Shown: positions 26,832 through 38,372, counted from the stretch's first letter. The stretch: 64,000 bases of DNA from Rhizobium sp. CG5 (GCF_023701945.1 NZ_JABAEF010000017.1:62001-126000); one strand, 5' to 3'. Notes: generated by a model not told the origin, from the letters alone. Translations and numbers: made by a program.

Positions 26832-26963
26832 TCATTAGACATCCTTATAGCTTCATCCCGATTACTGCCCCTAATCCAAAGGGTCGGCAAGCGATATCTC
26901 TGTCTTATCGAAACAGGCACCGCCGTGGAGGACGGCGGGCTCTACCCTGAACGGAACACGGAA

Positions 26964-28382
26964 ATGCCAATCGGCCCTGATGAAAAACCCTCCGCGAACA
27001 AGACGGCCATTCGCGCGATCATCCTGATCAGCTACGTGATGATCGTCCTCGACATCTCCATCGTGCTGACGGGGCTGCCAAGGATTCATGTCGAACTGGG
27101 CTTCAGCGATGCGGGCCTCGCCTGGGTCTCCACCGGCTACACGCTGACCTTCGGTGGCTGCCTGCTGCTCGGTGCGCGTGCGGGCGACATCTTCGGGCGA
27201 CGCCGCATGTTCCTCATCGGGCTAACGATCTTTTCGCTTGCGTCACTCGTGATCGGCGTGTCGCAGACACCGGGGGTCATGATTGCCGCAAGAGCCCTGC
27301 AGGGTCTCGGTTCTGCTATCCTCGCTCCTTCGACGCTCGCTCTCCTGCAGACCAATTTCGAGCCGGGTCCAGAGCGCACGCGTGCCGTGTCCTACTATGC
27401 TGCTGCGGCAGGGGTATCGGCCGCGTTCGGCCTGGTGGTCGGCGGTCTTCTTGCCGACTGGCTGTCCTGGCGCGTCGGCTTCTTCATCAACCTGCCCATC
27501 GGCATTGCGATGATGATCGCCGCGAAACGCTACGTTGGTGAAACGGAGAGAACCCCCGGTACCTTCGATATCGCGGGTGCGATCATATCGACGCTAGGGA
27601 TCGTGGCGCTCGTCTACGGTGTCATCCGATCCGCGTCGACCGGATGGGCCGACTTGGAAACCCAGGCTTGCGTCGGTTTTGGCATTGCCATGCTGATCCT
27701 GTTTGCGTTCGTCGAATTGCGTGCGAGCCAACCGATCATGCCGCTATCGCTGTTCGCTGACCGGGAACGGTCAGCCGCATACGGGGCCCGCGCCCTGTTC
27801 CTTGGTGCGAATGTCGGATTTTACTTCTTTGTCGCCCAGTTCCTTCAGAGCGTCGTCGGTCTGAGCTCCTCGGAAGCGGGCATCGCCTTTCTTCCAACGA
27901 CGGTGGTCAACTTCATCGTCGCCATGTCGGCACCACGTCTGATCGGACGATACGGCGCTGGCAAAGTCCTGGTTACCAGCGTCGTGACGGGCCTGATCGG
28001 CATGATCTGGCTCAGCTTCGCCATGCAGCAGGCATCGATTGCCGCACTCGTCATTCCGATGATGCTGATCGGTGCTGGCCAAGGTGGCGCACTCGGACCG
28101 CTGACGGCCTGCGGGATCGTGCGGGTGCCGTCGGAGCGTGCAGGAGCAGCCTCGGGTGTCGTCAACGTTGCCCATCAGCTTGGCAGTTCGCTCGGTCTCG
28201 GCGTTCTCGTCGCCGTCGCGGCAATTGGCTCGCAAGGCCTGCAGGGGACGGAGCTTCTGGCCAGACGTGCGAGCGTGGCGATGGAAACCGGATCGGTCCT
28301 CGTCGCAATAACCCTGATCCTCGCTGTCCTGTTTATGGCGCGTCCCCGTGCCCGCCTGGAAAAGGCATCGACCACGGCGTGA
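26964..28382 (+). CDS. MFS transporter, DHA2 (EmrB/QacA-type) drug exporter
   Basis: A 472-residue inner-membrane protein with about 14 membrane segments. Motif C-like GVSAAFGLVVGGLLADWLSWR, the early VLDISIVLTGLPRI segment and the motif A GDIFGRRRMF mark the 14-helix drug:proton antiporter family. A much longer open frame reaching back to 25890 overlaps the divergent LysR gene and is rejected. The start at 26964 (MPIGPDEK) follows GGAACACGGAA. Likely exports a toxic small molecule connected with the reductases downstream. Confidence 0.88.
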   Translation: MPIGPDEKPSANKTAIRAIILISYVMIVLDISIVLTGLPRIHVELGFSDAGLAWVSTGYTLTFGGCLLLGARAGDIFGRRRMFLIGLTIFSLASLVIGVSQTPGVMIAARALQGLGSAILAPSTLALLQTNFEPGPERTRAVSYYAAAAGVSAAFGLVVGGLLADWLSWRVGFFINLPIGIAMMIAAKRYVGETERTPGTFDIAGAIISTLGIVALVYGVIRSASTGWADLETQACVGFGIAMLILFAFVELRASQPIMPLSLFADRERSAAYGARALFLGANVGFYFFVAQFLQSVVGLSSSEAGIAFLPTTVVNFIVAMSAPRLIGRYGAGKVLVTSVVTGLIGMIWLSFAMQQASIAALVIPMMLIGAGQGGALGPLTACGIVRVPSERAGAASGVVNVAHQLGSSLGLGVLVAVAAIGSQGLQGTELLARRASVAMETGSVLVAITLILAVLFMARPRARLEKASTTA

Positions 28383-28411
28383 CCAACCCGAAATACATTC
28401 GAAAGGACTGA

Positions 28412-29401
<990 letters not shown>

Positions 29402-29436
29402 CATCAGCGGTGAGCCTCGCGCTCGCGCCTCCATGA

Positions 29437-30305
<869 letters not shown>

Positions 30306-30309
30306 GCTG

Positions 30310-31193
30310 ATGGCAGTCGGTGACGGTGTGGCGACCTCCTCCTTTCAGTTCGATGCCATCGGCACGTCCTGGCAGATCGACACGCCTGCGCCGCTTCCAG
30401 CCGAGACCAGAGCGGAGGTCGTTGATCTGGTGGAGCGTTTCGACAGCATCTATTCGCGGTCCCGGCATGATTCCATTGTGACGCGGATCGCCAATGCTGC
30501 CGATGGCGGAAGGTTCAGCTTTCCGTCGGACGCAGCCCTGATCTTCGACCTCTGTGACCGCCTCCATGTCGCGACGGACGGGGCGGTCGATCCGCTCGTC
30601 GGCCGCGATCTGGAGCTTCTCGGCTATGACCGCGACTATACGCTGGAGCTGACGACGGGGCCATCACGTTGATGGCGGCCCAACGTCCGGTCTGGCATCG
30701 AGACGTGCAGCGCGAGGTCAATTCGATCACGACGCAAAGGCCGCTGGTCATCGATATCGGAGCCGTCGGCAAAGGCAGACTGATCGATCTGATCTCCGAC
30801 CTGCTTGCGGCTGACGGTTTGAAAGACTTCGTCGTCGATGGCGGCGGCGATATCCTCCATCGCGGAGATGCCGCACTCGATGTCGGCCTCGAACATCCGC
30901 TTGATCCGGACATGGTGATTGGGGTCGCAAACCTGATCAACCGCTCCCTCTGCGCGTCCGCATCCAATCGGAGAGCGTGGGGTGACGGTCTCCATCACGT
31001 CATCGACGGCCGCACCGGGCGACCGACGAGTGAGGTCATTGCCACCTGGGCGATCGCGGCAGACACGGCGACCGCGCTCTTCTTCGGCTCCTCCGCGCGA
31101 CTGATGGCAACCTTCGACTTCTCTTATCTGCGCATGTTCGCCGACGGGCGCGTCGAAGTCTCGGACAATTTCGATGGCGAAGTCTTCACCTGA
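30310..31193 (+). pseudogene. ApbE-like FAD:protein FMN transferase, frameshifted
   Basis: ApbE enzymes attach FMN covalently to a Thr or Ser of partner flavoproteins. The first part (GVATSSFQFDAIGTSWQI, FDSIYSRSRHDS, AVDPLVGRDLELLGYD) and second part (DIGAVGKGRLIDLI, VVDGGGDIL, HHVIDGRTGRPTS, WAIAADTATAL) are both good ApbE, but in different frames. Adding one G at about 30651 (ELTT becoming ELDDG-AITLM) joins them into a protein of about 294 residues. As it stands it is a frameshift mutant. It lies next to its likely substrate, the FMN-binding protein at 31208. Confidence 0.85.
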
Positions 31194-31207
31194 GACAGGA
31201 AAACACG

Positions 31208-31591
31208 ATGCAAAACCAGACAAGAAACCTTCTTTTGGCCAGTGCCCTGACATTCACGTTTGCCGGTGCTGCGGAAGCACAAAGCGCAAGGTCCGCCAGA
31301 TTTGTGGATGGCGTCTACACAGCGACTGGAGAGTACGGCGGGCAGCCATCGCACATCACGGTCAAGGCGGCGCTCAAGGACGGTATTGTTACTGCCGTGA
31401 GCGTAACCACGCATGCCTATGTCCCCCGATCCCTTGAGCTGCAGCGCGCATTTGCAGCCGCCGTACCGAAGGTCGTCGTCGGCAAGCGTATCGATCAGGT
31501 CAGGGTCGGCAAGCTTGCAGGCCCCAGCAGCACCCCGAAGGGCTTCAACGATGCCATCCGACAGACCAGGGCGCAGGCCGCACGTGGCTGA
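31208..31591 (+). CDS. Exported FMN-binding domain protein (ApbE partner)
   Basis: A 127-residue protein with a signal peptide (LLLASALTFTFAGAAEA) and a single FMN_bind domain as in RnfG/NqrC: DGVYTATGEYGGQPSHITVKA, IVTAVSV and the C-terminal AGPSSTPKGFNDA, where the Thr/Ser accepting covalent FMN is expected. It acts in the periplasm as a small electron carrier. Sits between ApbE and the esterase, and near a Tat-exported reductase. If ApbE is truly broken it would stay unmodified. Confidence 0.8.
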   Translation: MQNQTRNLLLASALTFTFAGAAEAQSARSARFVDGVYTATGEYGGQPSHITVKAALKDGIVTAVSVTTHAYVPRSLELQRAFAAAVPKVVVGKRIDQVRVGKLAGPSSTPKGFNDAIRQTRAQAARG

Positions 31592-31630
31592 TCGACCTGA
31601 AAACCGACGTTTGGTGAAAGGAGCGCACCG

Positions 31631-32627
31631 TTGAACAGCCTCAGGACCGTCCTTCTCGCTTCGTTGCCATTCCTGTTCGATCCCGTCGCAGGGAGAACGG
31701 AATCCACCATGCCGCAGTCAGAGCAAGCCCAGAGCACTGAGCGCCGGCTCCTATCCGCGACGAGCACGGTCGGAGACATCCTGCGTCATCCGGCATTCTC
31801 CGGATACGCCGGTCGCATCCTGCCTTGGGACGATCGTCCCTATGACGAGTCGATGAAGTTGAGCGAAATCGGCGGGCTTCTTCCGTATCACAGTGCCGTC
31901 GACACCGGGACGGTGCTTGGCGGACTGAACCGGATGATCGAGGATGTCGCAGCGGGCCACCAGGTGTTTTACGACATCTATACCGAGGCCGATAAACGTG
32001 CAGACCCGAGCAAAGAGGACACGGGTCTGTTCTACTTCCGCGGCCGACCTGGCGCGCCCTTCGCGATCGTCTCCCCCGGCGGCGGGTTCGCCTATGTCGG
32101 TTCCGTCCACGAGGGGTTTCCCTATGCGGTTGGGATCAACCGACAGGGCTATAACGTCTTCGTCCTGAAATACCGTGTTGGCCAGGGCGGCAGGGTCGCA
32201 ACACAGGACCTTGCGGCGGCCATTTCCTATGTCTTCCGGAACAGCGAAACGCTTGATGTCGCGACGAAAAGGTATTCCGTCTGGGGAAGCTCAGCGGGCG
32301 CGCGCATGGCAGCATTTATCGGATCAGCACGGGGTCGCCGCGTTCGGAGGGGATGTCTTGCCCAAGCCTGCGGCGGTTGTCATGGCCTATACCGCGCATT
32401 CCGACCATTCCGACAGTGAACCGCCGACCTTTGCGGTCGTGGGATCGGACGACCGGATCGCTCCGCCCGCTTCCATGGAAAGTCGGATCGCCGACCTGAA
32501 GCGCCTCGGTGCCACCGTCGAATACAAAGAATTCCCGTCAGTCGGCCATGGTTTCGGCACGGGAGCAGGCACCAGCGCCGAAGGCTGGATCACCGACGCC
32601 ACCCTGTTCTGGGAACGGTCACAATGA
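31631..32627 (+). pseudogene. Secreted alpha/beta hydrolase (esterase), frameshifted
   Basis: Starts at a TTG with ribosome site GAAAGGAG and a signal peptide, or less likely at the ATG at 31710. The first part contains IVSPGGGFAYVGSVHEG (oxyanion loop, HGG variant) and the nucleophile elbow VWGSSAGARMAAFIGS. At about 32326 an extra base shifts the frame; in the other frame the protein continues HGVAAFGGDVLPKPA, VVGSDDRIAPP (Asp) and VGHGFGTGAG (His). One inserted base therefore separates the nucleophile from the acid and base. The stop overlaps an ATG of the next gene. Confidence 0.85.
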
Positions 32628-32674
32628 CCGCCGGCACCTTCAACACATCCACCATCAACACAAGGAAAGCGGAT

Positions 32675-33829
32675 ATGACAACGAAACACGGACCTGAACT
32701 GAACCGGCGTGGCTTGTTGCTGGCGGCCGGGGGACTGGCCGCTGCGGCAACCGTCGATGTGGCAAACGCGCAGACAGCCACGCAGGCGACCGCTCCTGTG
32801 ACGGCTTCCACATCCTCGATCGGACGGCGCAAACTCGGAACGCTGGAGGTCTCCAGTGTCGGCCTCGGCGTCCAGAACATGAGCCGCACCTACCAGCAGA
32901 CGATCCCGACGCGCCCCGAGATGCACAACATCATCCGCGCCGCCTTCGACAACGGCCTGACCTTTTACGATGCTGCGGAAGCCTATGGTCCGCATGAGGT
33001 CGAGCGCATCCTTGGCGAAGGCGTCGAACCGTTCCGCGACCAGATCGTCATCGCCACCAAGTTCGGCTGGAACATCGATCTCGAGACGGGTGAACGTAAG
33101 CCGGGGCTGAACAGCCGCCCGGAGCACATCAAGGCTGTAGTGGAGGGTATGCTCAAGCGCCTGCGCACCGACCGGATCGATCTGCTCTATCAGCACCGCG
33201 TTGATCCTCAGATTCCGATCGAAGATGTTGCGGGCTCGGTCAAGGACCTGATGGATCAGGGCAAGGTCCTTCATTGGGGCCTATCCGAAATGGGGCTGAA
33301 CACACTTCGCCGCGCACATGCGGCCGTTCCCCTCACAGCCGTCCAAAGCGAATACTCGATGCTGTGGCGTGGACCCGAAACCGGGGCAATTCCGGTCTGC
33401 GAAGAACTCGGCATTGGCTTTGTGCCGTGGAGCCCGCTCGGTGTTGCGTTCCTCAATGGCGCGATCGACGCAAAGACCCGCTTCGCTCCAGGCGATATCC
33501 GAGGCATCGAGGGTCGCTTCGCACCGGATAACCTTCCGAATAACCTAGCGCTTGTGGAACTGTTGAAGACCTGGGCCGACCGCAAACAGGCTCGTCTTGG
33601 TCAGATCGCCCTTGCTTGGCTGCTGGCCCAGAAGCCCTTCATCGTGCCGATCCCAGGCACCACCCAAATGGCTCACATGATCGAGAATATCGGTGCAGCG
33701 TCCCTCCGGCTCGATAGTTCTGAACTCGCCGAACTCAATGCGGCCGTTTCGGCGATCAAGATCAAGGGTGCCAGGCTGCCAGATGCGGTTCAGGTGTTTT
33801 CGGATGTGGAAGCGCCCATGAAGTCGTAG
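32675..33829 (+). CDS. Tat-exported aldo/keto reductase
   Basis: A 384-residue aldo/keto reductase fused to a Tat signal (LNRRGLLLAAGGLAAAATVDVANA). The start at 32675 is chosen because it begins this signal and follows AAGGAAAG; an earlier in-frame ATG at 32624 overlaps the esterase stop. Catalytic residues are visible: DAAEAYGPH (Asp, Tyr), IATKFGWN (Lys) and LLYQHRVDP (His). The cofactor loop IPGTTQMAHMIEN is near the C-terminus. Export of an NADPH-type enzyme as a folded protein fits the neighbouring periplasmic FMN-binding protein. The substrate is unknown. Confidence 0.87.
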   Translation: MTTKHGPELNRRGLLLAAGGLAAAATVDVANAQTATQATAPVTASTSSIGRRKLGTLEVSSVGLGVQNMSRTYQQTIPTRPEMHNIIRAAFDNGLTFYDAAEAYGPHEVERILGEGVEPFRDQIVIATKFGWNIDLETGERKPGLNSRPEHIKAVVEGMLKRLRTDRIDLLYQHRVDPQIPIEDVAGSVKDLMDQGKVLHWGLSEMGLNTLRRAHAAVPLTAVQSEYSMLWRGPETGAIPVCEELGIGFVPWSPLGVAFLNGAIDAKTRFAPGDIRGIEGRFAPDNLPNNLALVELLKTWADRKQARLGQIALAWLLAQKPFIVPIPGTTQMAHMIENIGAASLRLDSSELAELNAAVSAIKIKGARLPDAVQVFSDVEAPMKS

Positions 33830-33839
33830 CTGCCTGCCC

Positions 33840-33872
33840 GTACCGCTCGCGGCTAGTCGCCGCGAGCGGTAC
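33840..33872 (+). terminator. Perfect hairpin terminator after the reductase block
   Basis: A 14-base perfect stem, GTACCGCTCGCGGC, with a 5-base loop and its exact complement. Only a short weak T-stretch (CTTTC) follows, so it may be an intrinsic terminator or a 3' RNA stabiliser. It lies 11 bases after the reductase stop. The following 248 bases to 34120 hold no recognised gene. Confidence 0.7.
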
Positions 33873-34120
33873 TTTCATAAGGGTATTTCGCCTTGATGGA
33901 ATCGGAACCCGTGATGCCATCAAGGCGATAGAGGGTCCGATTGCAGACATCGTACAATGGCGTCAGTTGGCTGCTCCGTGGCTCTCTTCATAAACCAGCG
34001 CGGTTTTGGATGCCGCATAGCTGGCCGACCAACTCTAGAAGCAAGCATCAGAACAGCCGCAAACAGACGCTGAGAAATTCCGGATCTGTTTGCACGGGCT
34101 ATTCTGACGCCTTGTTGCTT

Positions 34121-35629
34121 TCAGTCATCCTCCACAAACACCTGGTCCCGCTTTGAACGTATCGAGGGCAAAAGAGCGAGGACGACACAGAGCAGACCCA
34201 CACCCAGCAGCGAGGCAGCGATCGGGTTTGTGACGAATACCGTCGCGTCACCACGAGAGATGATCATCGCCCTCCGTAGATGCTCCTCAAGCAAAGGCCC
34301 CAGCACAAAGCCCAGCAAAAGCGGAGCGGGTTCGCAGCCGACCCTGATCAGGACGTAGCCGAGTATGCCGGAGACGATGATCGCATAGACGTCAAAGGGA
34401 TTGTTGTTGATAGAATAGCACCCGATGGAGGCAAAAATGACGATGGCTGGAAACAGCATTCGGTAGGGTATGCTCAGCATCTTCACCCAAAGGCCAATCA
34501 GCGGCAGGTTGAGGATCACCAGCAACAGGTTGCCGATCCACATCGATGCGATGATGCCCCAGAACAGCGCCGGCTGGCTGGTAATGACGTCCGGCCCCGG
34601 CGTGATCCCCTGTAGGATGAAGGCGCCGACGATGAGGGCCATGACCGGATGCGCCGGGATCCCGAGGGTAAGCAACGGAATGAAGGACGTTTGTGCCGCT
34701 GCGTTGTTGGCGCTTTCGGGGCCAGCTACACCCTCGATAGCCCCGTGACCAAACTCTGACGGATTTTTCGACAGGTTCTTCTCGACCGAGTAACTTGCAA
34801 AGGACGCCAGTACATGACCGCCGCCCGGCAATACGCCAAGAAGCGAGCCAAGTGCAGTTCCCCGAAAGACAGGACCTATAATCCGCCGGAAATCATCCTT
34901 CGTCAGCCAAAGGTTCGTGACGCGCTTCACGCCGACTTCGCGCGCGTGTTCATTTTGTAGGTTGCGGAAGATTTCAGAGACACCGAAGATGCCGACGGCG
35001 ATCGAGACAAAATTGACTCCTTGCGACAATTCCAGCCGACCGAAGGTAAAGCGCTCCTCGCCCGTATAGATGTCCTGCCCCACCGTTCCGAGCAACAGGC
35101 CGATGACGATCATTCCCAGCGCCTTGAGCACGGAGCCATGGGCAAGCGAGATCGAAACCAGGAGGCCGAGGACGATCAGGGCGAAATATTCCGGCGCACC
35201 AAACTGGAGCGCGATCGAGGCAAGGGGTGGAGCAGCGATTGCGACCAGGAGAGTTGCCACGCAGCCTGCGAAGAACGATCCAAGCGCGGCCGTTGCCAGC
35301 GCTTGGCCAGCTCGTCCTTTTCGCGCCATCTGGTAGCCGTCGATCGCCGTCACGGCCGACGAACTCTCCCCCGGCAGGTTGATGAGGATTGCCGTCGTGG
35401 ACCCGCCATATTGGGCACCGTAGTAGATGCCCGACAGCATGATCAGCGATGTGACTGGAGAGAAGGTAAAGGTGATTGGCAGAAGCATTGCGATCGTCGC
35501 AGTCGGTCCAATGCCTGGCAACACGCCAACGAGTGTGCCCAGCAGGACGCCGACGAAACACCAGACAATGTTTATCGGCGTCAGCGCGGTTTCGAAGCCG
35601 AGAGCAAGATGCGAGATCAGATCCATCAT
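34121..35629 (-). CDS. tctA: Tripartite tricarboxylate transporter, large membrane subunit TctA
   Basis: A 502-residue protein with about 12 membrane segments and the two TctA signature loops GVLPGIGPTATIAMLLP near residue 35 and GVLPGGGHVLASFASYS near residue 255. The start at 35629 (MMDLISH) is chosen because it begins the family's N-terminus; 16 upstream codons are not conserved. Together with TctB and the binding protein TctC it forms a TTT importer for a carboxylic acid, here probably tartrate, since a tartrate dehydrogenase lies in the same operon. Last gene of the operon. Confidence 0.92.
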   Translation of the reverse strand: MMDLISHLALGFETALTPINIVWCFVGVLLGTLVGVLPGIGPTATIAMLLPITFTFSPVTSLIMLSGIYYGAQYGGSTTAILINLPGESSSAVTAIDGYQMARKGRAGQALATAALGSFFAGCVATLLVAIAAPPLASIALQFGAPEYFALIVLGLLVSISLAHGSVLKALGMIVIGLLLGTVGQDIYTGEERFTFGRLELSQGVNFVSIAVGIFGVSEIFRNLQNEHAREVGVKRVTNLWLTKDDFRRIIGPVFRGTALGSLLGVLPGGGHVLASFASYSVEKNLSKNPSEFGHGAIEGVAGPESANNAAAQTSFIPLLTLGIPAHPVMALIVGAFILQGITPGPDVITSQPALFWGIIASMWIGNLLLVILNLPLIGLWVKMLSIPYRMLFPAIVIFASIGCYSINNNPFDVYAIIVSGILGYVLIRVGCEPAPLLLGFVLGPLLEEHLRRAMIISRGDATVFVTNPIAASLLGVGLLCVVLALLPSIRSKRDQVFVEDD

Positions 35630-35639
35630 GGTAGGCACC

Positions 35640-36107
35640 TCATAGTCCGAAAACCGGCCCGAAAGTCGGAATGGCAACTGCCAGCCCGACCTTGAAGACC
35701 AGATAGCAAAGAGTGGCGATGACAGCGGCCATCATAGCCGCCGATACCAGTGAATTTCGGCGGGATGCGAGTGCCGTCATGAACGTGCAAAGCAGGACGA
35801 CGGGTACGAGCCCAAGATCGCGCGCTCCGGCTGCAAAGATGGCAAGTGCGAGACAGATGAGGACGAGTCCGCGCCAGGGGACGGAACCATCGGTCGGCTC
35901 CGGCTCGCTGCGCAAGCCATCCAGGCCGATGACGGCACCGAGTGCACCCAATACGAAAGCAAGAACCACCGGGAAAAAGCCCGGCCCCATCTGTGTCGCG
36001 GTCCCGAATTCATACCGTAGACCCTGCACGGCGAAAGCGGCTGCGATGGCAACGAATATGCCACCGGCAATCAGATTTTTCCGGGTGTGCTTTTCAAGTG
36101 TAGCCAT
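35640..36107 (-). CDS. tctB: Tripartite tricarboxylate transporter, small membrane subunit TctB
   Basis: A 155-residue membrane protein with four hydrophobic segments, including the N-terminal NLIAGGIFVAIAAAFA and the motif QMGPGFFPVVLAFVLG characteristic of TctB (GPGFFP). It pairs with TctA and is encoded 10 bases upstream of it. The tartrate dehydrogenase gene is inserted between tctC and tctB, showing that the whole set is one catabolic operon. Confidence 0.9.
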   Translation of the reverse strand: MATLEKHTRKNLIAGGIFVAIAAAFAVQGLRYEFGTATQMGPGFFPVVLAFVLGALGAVIGLDGLRSEPEPTDGSVPWRGLVLICLALAIFAAGARDLGLVPVVLLCTFMTALASRRNSLVSAAMMAAVIATLCYLVFKVGLAVAIPTFGPVFGL

Positions 36108-36146
36108 GGTCTCCTCCCCTTTGGCCTCCTCTGACGATGTTCCCGT

Positions 36147-37223
36147 TCAGATAATGTTCGACCCTGCGATGGCGTCGCAGACGGCGTCGGTGACCTGTTT
36201 CGTGTTTGCGGTACCCCCGACATCCGGCGTCAGGATGCCCGCTTCGGTGACCCGCTCGACGGCGCCCATCAGCCGGGCCGCGGCCTCGCGTTCGCCGAGA
36301 TGCTCGAGCATCTGCGCCGCCGTCCAGAAGGTTGCGATCGGGTTGGCAATGCCCTTGCCGGTGATGTCGAAGGCAGACCCGTGGATCGGTTCGAACATGG
36401 ACGGGAAACGGCGTTCCGGATCGATATTGGCGGTCGGCGCCACACCGAGCGAGCCGGCCAGCGCGCCGGCCAGATCCGACAGGATGTCGGCATGCAGATT
36501 GGTCGCCACGATCGTGTCGAGCGTCTCCGGCTTCAGCGTCATGCGGACTGTCATCGCATCGACCAGCATCTTGTCCCAAGTGACATCCGGGAATTCCGCC
36601 GATACTTCGGCCGCGATCTCATCCCACATCACCATGCCATGGCGCTGGGCGTTCGACTTGGTGACGACCGTCAGCAGCTTGCGCGGACGCGCCTGGGCCA
36701 GCTTGAAGGCGTAGCGCATGATGCGGGTGACGCCGACACGGGTGAAGATCGCCACTTCCGTGCCCACCTCTTCCGGCAGGCCGCGATGAGCGCGGCCGCC
36801 ATGGCCGGAATATTCGCCTTCGGAGTTCTCACGCACGATCACCCAGTCGAGGTCGCCTGGGCCGCAATTGCGAAGCGGCGGCGTGATGCCCGGCAGGATC
36901 TTCGTCGGGCGCACATTGGCGTACTGGTCGAACCCTTGGCAGATCGGCAGGCGCAGCCCCCACAGCGTGATGTGGTCGGGCACATCAGGCGCGCCAACCG
37001 CACCGAAGAAGATCGCATCGAACTTCTTAAGCTTCTCCAGTCCGTCGGCCGGCATCATCACGCCATGCTTCTTGTAGTAGTCCGAACCCCAGTCGAAGGT
37101 CTCGGTATGGATCTTGAAATCCCCACTGCGCTGTTCCAGCGCTTCCAGAACCTGAAGTCCAGCCGCTATCACCTCGGGGCCAATCCCATCCGCGGGGATC
37201 GCTGCAATTTTGTATTCACGCAT
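36147..37223 (-). CDS. ttuC: Tartrate dehydrogenase/decarboxylase, copy 1
   Basis: A 358-residue NAD- and metal-dependent dehydrogenase of the isocitrate/isopropylmalate family that oxidises tartrate, and in known enzymes also decarboxylates malate-like acids. Visible motifs: AIPADGIGPEV (N-terminus), DWVIVRENSEGEYSG (substrate Arg and Glu), VTKSNAQRHGMVMWDEIA, AMTVRM, NLHADILSDLAGAL (metal Asp) and EPIHGSAFDITGKGIANP (NAD). The ATG at 37223 is chosen because it matches copy 2; a further upstream ATG adds unrelated residues. It differs from copy 2 (41908-42999) by two internal residues (A/K and G/S) and in its last residues, where it stops after SNII. Confidence 0.92.
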   Translation of the reverse strand: MREYKIAAIPADGIGPEVIAAGLQVLEALEQRSGDFKIHTETFDWGSDYYKKHGVMMPADGLEKLKKFDAIFFGAVGAPDVPDHITLWGLRLPICQGFDQYANVRPTKILPGITPPLRNCGPGDLDWVIVRENSEGEYSGHGGRAHRGLPEEVGTEVAIFTRVGVTRIMRYAFKLAQARPRKLLTVVTKSNAQRHGMVMWDEIAAEVSAEFPDVTWDKMLVDAMTVRMTLKPETLDTIVATNLHADILSDLAGALAGSLGVAPTANIDPERRFPSMFEPIHGSAFDITGKGIANPIATFWTAAQMLEHLGEREAAARLMGAVERVTEAGILTPDVGGTANTKQVTDAVCDAIAGSNII

Positions 37224-37336
37224 GGGTAGTTCGCTCCTGTTGAGTATACCGCGCTCAGCATCAAGCGCAGGCTGCATGGCTCGCTGCCATGGCGAGTTGG
37301 GTCGGCGGGCGTTTGAAGACGCCGACCCAACTGAGC

Positions 37337-38305
37337 TTATTTGCCGCTCTCGCTGATCAGTTTCGTCAGTCGCTCGACTTCAGACGCGAACTTCTGGTCA
37401 AGTGCTGCCGGTGTTGCCAGATCTTCGGAAACCGGTGCTGTTCCGAGGCTCGCAAATCGCTCAATTACGACCGGATCCTTCAGCGCGGCACGCAGCGCTT
37501 CTGCGAGCTTGTTGCGGACGGCCTCAGGCGTTTCCTTGGGAGCCCACAACGCATGCCAGGCTGAGAGTTCGAACCCTTGCAGACCGCTCTCCTCCACGGT
37601 TGGAAGATCCGGCAGCACATCGATCCGGGCCTTTGTCGTAACAGCATAAGGATGAACCTCGCCGGCCTTGATCTGGGTTGTGGTATTGGTGGTCTGATCG
37701 CAAGCGAGATCTATGCGGCCGCCGATGAGATCGGTCATCGCCGGGCCCATGCCCTTGTAGGGCACCAATGTTATCTTTGTGTCGAGCGCATCCTGCAACA
37801 ACCTGCCGCAGAGATCGGAAACGGCACCCGTGCCAGCGGTGCCGAAGGTGACGGCGGGGCCGTTTGCCTTCACATAGGTAACGAGATCTGCGAAGGTCTT
37901 AGGCTCGAAGTCCTTTCTGCCGACGACGGTCATCGGAACCTCGGTAATCAGCCCGACGCTGGAAAAGTCTTCGCTCGGTACATAGGTCAGGTTGGGATAA
38001 AGTGCTGCGAAGGTTGCTACGCCGATATGATAGAGCAACAGTCGGTAGCCGTCGGGGTCCGCCTGCGCCACTGTCCCGGCACCAAGAGAGCCGCCGGCGC
38101 CACCCATGTTCTCGATCAGCACCTGCTGACCCAGCGTGGTTGACATCGACTGGGCCACCAGACGCGCGACGGTGTCACTTGGACCACCGGCTGCGGCAGG
38201 CACCACAATTGTGATGGGTCGGTCAGGATAGTTCTCCTGCGCCAGAACCAGATGGCTGGACATGGCAAACAGGACACCCGTGAGGGACAATAGTACCTTT
38301 TTCAT
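37337..38305 (-). CDS. tctC: TctC-type periplasmic carboxylate-binding protein
   Basis: A 322-residue binding protein of the TctC/Bug family with signal peptide MKKVLLSLTGVLFAMSSHLVLA, followed by the family start YPDRPITIVVPAAAGGPSDT. Family members capture carboxylates (citrate, tartrate, nicotinate and others) for TTT importers. First gene of the operon tctC-ttuC-tctB-tctA, divergent from the GntR gene. The ligand is likely tartrate by context only. Confidence 0.9.
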   Translation of the reverse strand: MKKVLLSLTGVLFAMSSHLVLAQENYPDRPITIVVPAAAGGPSDTVARLVAQSMSTTLGQQVLIENMGGAGGSLGAGTVAQADPDGYRLLLYHIGVATFAALYPNLTYVPSEDFSSVGLITEVPMTVVGRKDFEPKTFADLVTYVKANGPAVTFGTAGTGAVSDLCGRLLQDALDTKITLVPYKGMGPAMTDLIGGRIDLACDQTTNTTTQIKAGEVHPYAVTTKARIDVLPDLPTVEESGLQGFELSAWHALWAPKETPEAVRNKLAEALRAALKDPVVIERFASLGTAPVSEDLATPAALDQKFASEVERLTKLISESGK

Positions 38306-38360
38306 CGCGCTTTCCTCCCTGAGATCGCGAAGGATGCCTCCACACCCTTTTCCATCCTAC

Positions 38361-38372
38361 CTTGCATGCAAG
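38361..38372. promoter_or_regulatory. Candidate operator of the GntR regulator
   Basis: CTTGCATGCAAG is a perfect 12-base palindrome in the 148-base gap between tctC and the divergent GntR gene. FCD-type GntR regulators often bind short palindromes of this shape (TTGTATACAA-like). Confidence 0.6.

Noticed and set aside
25890-28382. An 830-codon open frame on the plus strand
   Set aside because: Its first 358 codons are antisense to an intact LysR gene and have no protein features. Only the MFS part from 26964 is real.
33873-34120. Possible small gene between the terminator and tctA
   Set aside because: Short frames (such as 33941-34156) have no ribosome site or recognisable motif and overlap the tctA end.
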